Source: Actinoplanes ianthinogenes (GTDB taxonomy: Bacteria > Actinomycetota > Actinomycetes > Mycobacteriales > Micromonosporaceae). Taken from it: DNA of 64,000 nt. The translations under genes and the position numbers were made by a program. This document shows, piece after piece, positions 61,487-64,000 of the stretch. The notes beneath the pieces are model-generated. The model was not told the origin of the DNA. It saw only the letters and a program-made list of their open reading frames with translations, and ran no database searches. The stretch's first letter is position 1. Each line of letters opens with the position of its first letter. The stretch lies in the NCBI RefSeq assembly GCF_018324205.1, contig NZ_AP023356.1, forward strand, positions 1,178,001-1,242,000, given 5' to 3'.

Positions 61487-62245
61487 ATGAGGCGCGTGCT
61501 CCCGCCGCTGGTCGCGGGGATCCTCGCCCTGGCGCTGTGGCAGCTGTTCGTCACGCTCGGCCGCGTCGCGCCGTTCATCCTGCCGGCCCCGTCGGCGATC
61601 TGGCGGGAGCTGGTCGAGCAGCGCGGCAGCGTCTGGGACGCGGCCCTGGCCAGCGGCGCCAACGCGCTCGCCGGCCTGATCGGCGGCACCGTCGTGGCGG
61701 TCCTGGCGGCCCTGCTGGCCTCCCGGTTCCGCGGGCTCGGCGAGCTGTCGGTGCCGTTCGCGGCGCTGCTCAACGCGCTGCCGATCATCGCGCTCGCCCC
61801 GATCCTCAACAACATGTTCGAGTCGACCAGCAGCGTCCCGCGCCGTCTGGTCACCGCCATCGTGGTCTTCTTCCCGGTCTTCCTGAACACGTTGCGCGGC
61901 CTGCGCGAGGTGAACCCGGTGCACCAGGAGCTGATGCGCACCTACGCGGCCGGCGGCTGGACCTTCGCGACCAAGGTGCGGCTGCCCGGCGCCCTCGGTC
62001 ACCTGTTCACCGGGCTGCGGCAGGCGTCCTCGCTCGCCGTGATCGCCGCGGTGGTCGCCGAGTACTTCGGCGGGCTCCAGGACGGGCTCGGCGCGCGGAT
62101 CACCTCGGCGGCGGCCTTCACGGCGTACCCGAGGGCTTGGGCCTTTGTCGTCGGCGCCTGCCTCCTGGGACTGACCTTTTACCTGGTCACGCTGCTGCTG
62201 GAGCGGCTGGCCATGCCTTGGAAGAGAAGTTTGATCAGTAGTTAG
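61487..62245 (+). CDS. second ABC transporter permease
   Basis: The 252-residue protein has six helices and the EAA-type loop (ELMRTYAAGGWTFATKVRLPGALGHLFTGL), related to the first permease. It pairs with that protein as a heterodimer. ATG 61487 follows GCGGAGGTGGCGCC and begins RRVLPPLVAGILALALWQLF, giving the standard short N-terminus; ATG 61454 is in frame but lies inside a repeat-like segment. Ten bases separate it from the binding-protein gene. Confidence 0.87.
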   Translation: MRRVLPPLVAGILALALWQLFVTLGRVAPFILPAPSAIWRELVEQRGSVWDAALASGANALAGLIGGTVVAVLAALLASRFRGLGELSVPFAALLNALPIIALAPILNNMFESTSSVPRRLVTAIVVFFPVFLNTLRGLREVNPVHQELMRTYAAGGWTFATKVRLPGALGHLFTGLRQASSLAVIAAVVAEYFGGLQDGLGARITSAAAFTAYPRAWAFVVGACLLGLTFYLVTLLLERLAMPWKRSLISS

Positions 62246-62255
62246 GGGTTCGTTT

Positions 62256-63386
62256 GTGAAGATCTCCCGGATAGTCCTCGCCTCGGTCCTCGCGCTCGCC
62301 GCCTGCGGCACCGCCGACACACCCACTACCCCCGCGCCCGGCGGCAGCGGCGGCGCGCTCACCCCGATCAAGCTGCAACTGCAATGGTTCTACCAGGCTC
62401 AGTTCGCCGGTTACATCGCCGCCGTCGACCAGGGCTTCTACAAGGAGCAGGGTCTGGACGTCACGCTGCTGGAGGGCGGCGTCGACATCGTCCCGCAGAC
62501 CGTGCTCGCCCAGGGCAAGGCCGACTACGCGGTCGCCTGGGTGCCCAAGGCGCTCGCCTCCCGCGAGCAGGGTGCCGGGATCACCGACGTCGCTCAGATC
62601 TTCGCCCGCTCCGGCACCTACCAGGTGAGCTGGGCGAACAGCGGGATCAAGACGGCCGCCGACCTGAAGGGCAAGAAGGTCGGCAACTGGGGCTTCGGCA
62701 ACGAGTTCGAGCTGTTCGCCGGGATGACCAAGGCCGGGCTGAACCCGGGCAAGGACGTCACCCTGGTGCAGCAGCAGTTCGACATGCAGGCGCTGCTGAA
62801 GAAGGAGATCGACGCCGCCCAGGCGATGAGCTACAACGAGTACGCCCAGCTGCTGGAGGCGAAGAACCCGGCGACCGGCAAGCTGTACACCCCGGCCGAC
62901 TTCTCGATCATCGACTGGAAGACCGAGCGCACCTCGATGCTCCAGGACGCGGTCTGGGCGAACACCGGCAAGCTCAGCGACCCCGGATACCAGCAGCAGA
63001 CCGTGAAGTTCCTGACCGCGACGATCAAGGGCTGGGCGTTCTGCCGGGACAACCCGGAGAAGTGCCGGGATCTGACCGTGGCCAAGGGCTCCAAGCTCGG
63101 CACGAGCCACCAGCTGTGGCAGATGAACGAGGTGAACAAGCTGATCTGGCCGTCGACCGGCGGGATCGGCGTGATCGACGAGACGGCCTGGAAGCAGACC
63201 GTGGACATCTCGATGACCACCAAGAACCAGACCGGCGACACTGTGCTGAAGAAGGCACCGGAGGGCCTGGCCTACACCAACGACTACATCAAGCAGGCGA
63301 TCGAGCAGGCCAAGACCGCGGGCGTCGAGGTGACCGGCAGCGGATTCCAGCCGGCCACCGTCACCCTCACCGAGGGCGGCGCCTAG
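62256..63386 (+). CDS. NMT1/THI5-like substrate-binding lipoprotein
   Basis: The 376-residue precursor has a lipoprotein signal (ISRIVLASVLALAAC, Cys17). An NMT1-like periplasmic binding domain follows: PIKLQLQWFYQAQFAGYIAA, DQGFYKEQGLDVTLLEGG, VPQTVLAQGKADYAVAW and KGKKVGNWGFGNEFEL. Relatives bind thiamine-precursor pyrimidines, riboflavin-like or uracil-type compounds. Together with the enzymes of the operon this suggests uptake of a pyrimidine or hydantoin. The GTG start at 62256 has TTAGGGG about 7 bases upstream. It ends in a four-base overlap with the convergent gene. Confidence 0.9.
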   Translation: MKISRIVLASVLALAACGTADTPTTPAPGGSGGALTPIKLQLQWFYQAQFAGYIAAVDQGFYKEQGLDVTLLEGGVDIVPQTVLAQGKADYAVAWVPKALASREQGAGITDVAQIFARSGTYQVSWANSGIKTAADLKGKKVGNWGFGNEFELFAGMTKAGLNPGKDVTLVQQQFDMQALLKKEIDAAQAMSYNEYAQLLEAKNPATGKLYTPADFSIIDWKTERTSMLQDAVWANTGKLSDPGYQQQTVKFLTATIKGWAFCRDNPEKCRDLTVAKGSKLGTSHQLWQMNEVNKLIWPSTGGIGVIDETAWKQTVDISMTTKNQTGDTVLKKAPEGLAYTNDYIKQAIEQAKTAGVEVTGSGFQPATVTLTEGGA

Positions 63387-63997
63387 ATAGGGATCAGGCG
63401 GGCCGCGAGGGCGACCGTGGTGAGGTCGCCCTTGCGGAGTTTCTCGGCGGCGTGTGCCTCGCCGAGGCCCTCCAGGCGGACCGCGGAGGCATCGATCAGG
63501 GACTCGTCACCGTCGAGCAGGCGGCGGGCGATGCGGGCCTGGGCCGGACTCAACTCCGCGTAGGCACAACGGTCGAGGGCGGCGATGGTCTCCTCCTCCA
63601 GCGTGCCGGCCATCGCGCGCTCGGTGACCACCTTGAGCAGCCAGCTCGGCCACCAGGCATATTTCCCGACGACCTGGCCGGAGTGCAGGGCGACGGCCGG
63701 GTCCTGCCCGTGGTCGAGGAGCTTGACCGCGAGATCGGTGTCGAACCGCTCCAGCCGCAGCGCGCCGACGAAGGCGCGGAGGATCAGCTGCGTTTTCACG
63801 AACTCCTGCGCCTCGTAGGCCGCGTCGCCGAACTTGCCCTCCAGCAGGTGGATCAGGGCGTGCGCCTCGCGCAGCTCGAAGCCGTCGCCGGAGCGCTCGA
63901 CGAGCCGGCCCACGGTGGCGATCAGCCGCTCCACGCTCTTGGCCGCGCGGTCGGCCAGCTCCTCGCTGACCGGCTTGTTCAGATGCCGGACCATCAC
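63383..63997 (-). CDS. hypothetical helical protein, possibly cut by the window edge
   Basis: The 204 visible residues are almost wholly helical and acidic, e.g. LADRAAKSVERLIATVGRLVE, LREAHALIHLLEGKFGDAAY, QLILRAFVGALRLERFDTDLA. There is no known domain, signal or membrane helix. I do not recognise the family. The putative start (GTG/ATG near 63994-63997) lies at the window end and the upstream sequence is missing, so the true N-terminus may be outside. Its stop overlaps the lipoprotein stop on the other strand. Confidence 0.5.
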   Translation of the reverse strand: MMVRHLNKPVSEELADRAAKSVERLIATVGRLVERSGDGFELREAHALIHLLEGKFGDAAYEAQEFVKTQLILRAFVGALRLERFDTDLAVKLLDHGQDPAVALHSGQVVGKYAWWPSWLLKVVTERAMAGTLEEETIAALDRCAYAELSPAQARIARRLLDGDESLIDASAVRLEGLGEAHAAEKLRKGDLTTVALAARLIPI

Positions 63998-64000
63998 CTC

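Overview
The window is GC-rich chromosomal DNA from a filamentous actinobacterium. The gene content points to Micromonosporaceae, most likely Actinoplanes or a close relative. The supporting signs are GTG/TTG starts, ATGA start-stop overlaps, a complete GlgE glucan operon, F420-type oxidoreductases, polyphosphate glucokinase, a CebR-type cellulase operator and many secreted proteins. The assignment rests on gene style, not on a database match. No rRNA, tRNA, prophage or CRISPR locus was seen.

Layout. 1-8400: a CHASE-domain sensor cut by the window edge, a secreted glucosaminidase, a PAP2 phosphatase with a stress-type membrane protein, a long tandem-repeat element, a SigB/SigF-class sigma factor, ppgK with a PPOX-type oxidoreductase, and a hypothetical gene. 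8.5-16.6 kb: a spermidine-synthase-like methyltransferase-fold protein, then glgE-treS-mak-glgB, which make alpha-glucan from trehalose/maltose-1-phosphate. 16.7-22.3 kb: a GNAT protein, an MmcQ/YjbR protein, a divergent LysR/MFS pair, a visibly less GC-rich PD-(D/E)XK nuclease gene, and a PP2C phosphatase. 22.5-33.7 kb: Tex, a receptor-type Ser/Thr kinase, a PspC protein, a DJ-1/PfpI protein, a three-gene redox operon (haem membrane protein, NuoF-ferredoxin fusion, TlpA-like lipoprotein), and secreted proteins.

33.7-41.6 kb: two further copies of the repeat element in opposite orientation bracket a MarR-PH-PP2C operon, a GH6 cellulase with a perfect CebR box, and an ECF sigma factor with a membrane partner; a HAD hydrolase follows. 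42-53.5 kb: a diguanylate cyclase, a fused alpha-beta glycyl-tRNA synthetase, a DUF2306 membrane protein, a NarL-type two-component system, a GDPD, a PiT phosphate transporter and a Tat-exported TIM-barrel protein. 53.6-63.4 kb: a reductive pyrimidine (or hydantoin) catabolic locus with a class III aminotransferase, MocR regulator, beta-ureidopropionase, dihydropyrimidinase, F420-type LLM oxidoreductase and NMT1-type ABC importer. The enzymes would take dihydrouracil to beta-alanine and then malonate semialdehyde.

The most unusual feature is a family of three large non-coding elements at 4.2-5.2, 33.7-34.4 and 40.0-40.9 kb. Each is a tandem array of 63-64 bp units (13, 7 and 10 copies), and each unit contains two palindromes. 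Two of them share a leader of about 150 bp and a conserved distal tail, and the third looks like a divergent relative. All three fill the gap between two convergent genes, with the leader next to a stop codon. Other convergent junctions in the window carry unrelated tandem repeats. I know of no described family that matches; the closest analogy is the REP/BIME elements of enterobacteria.
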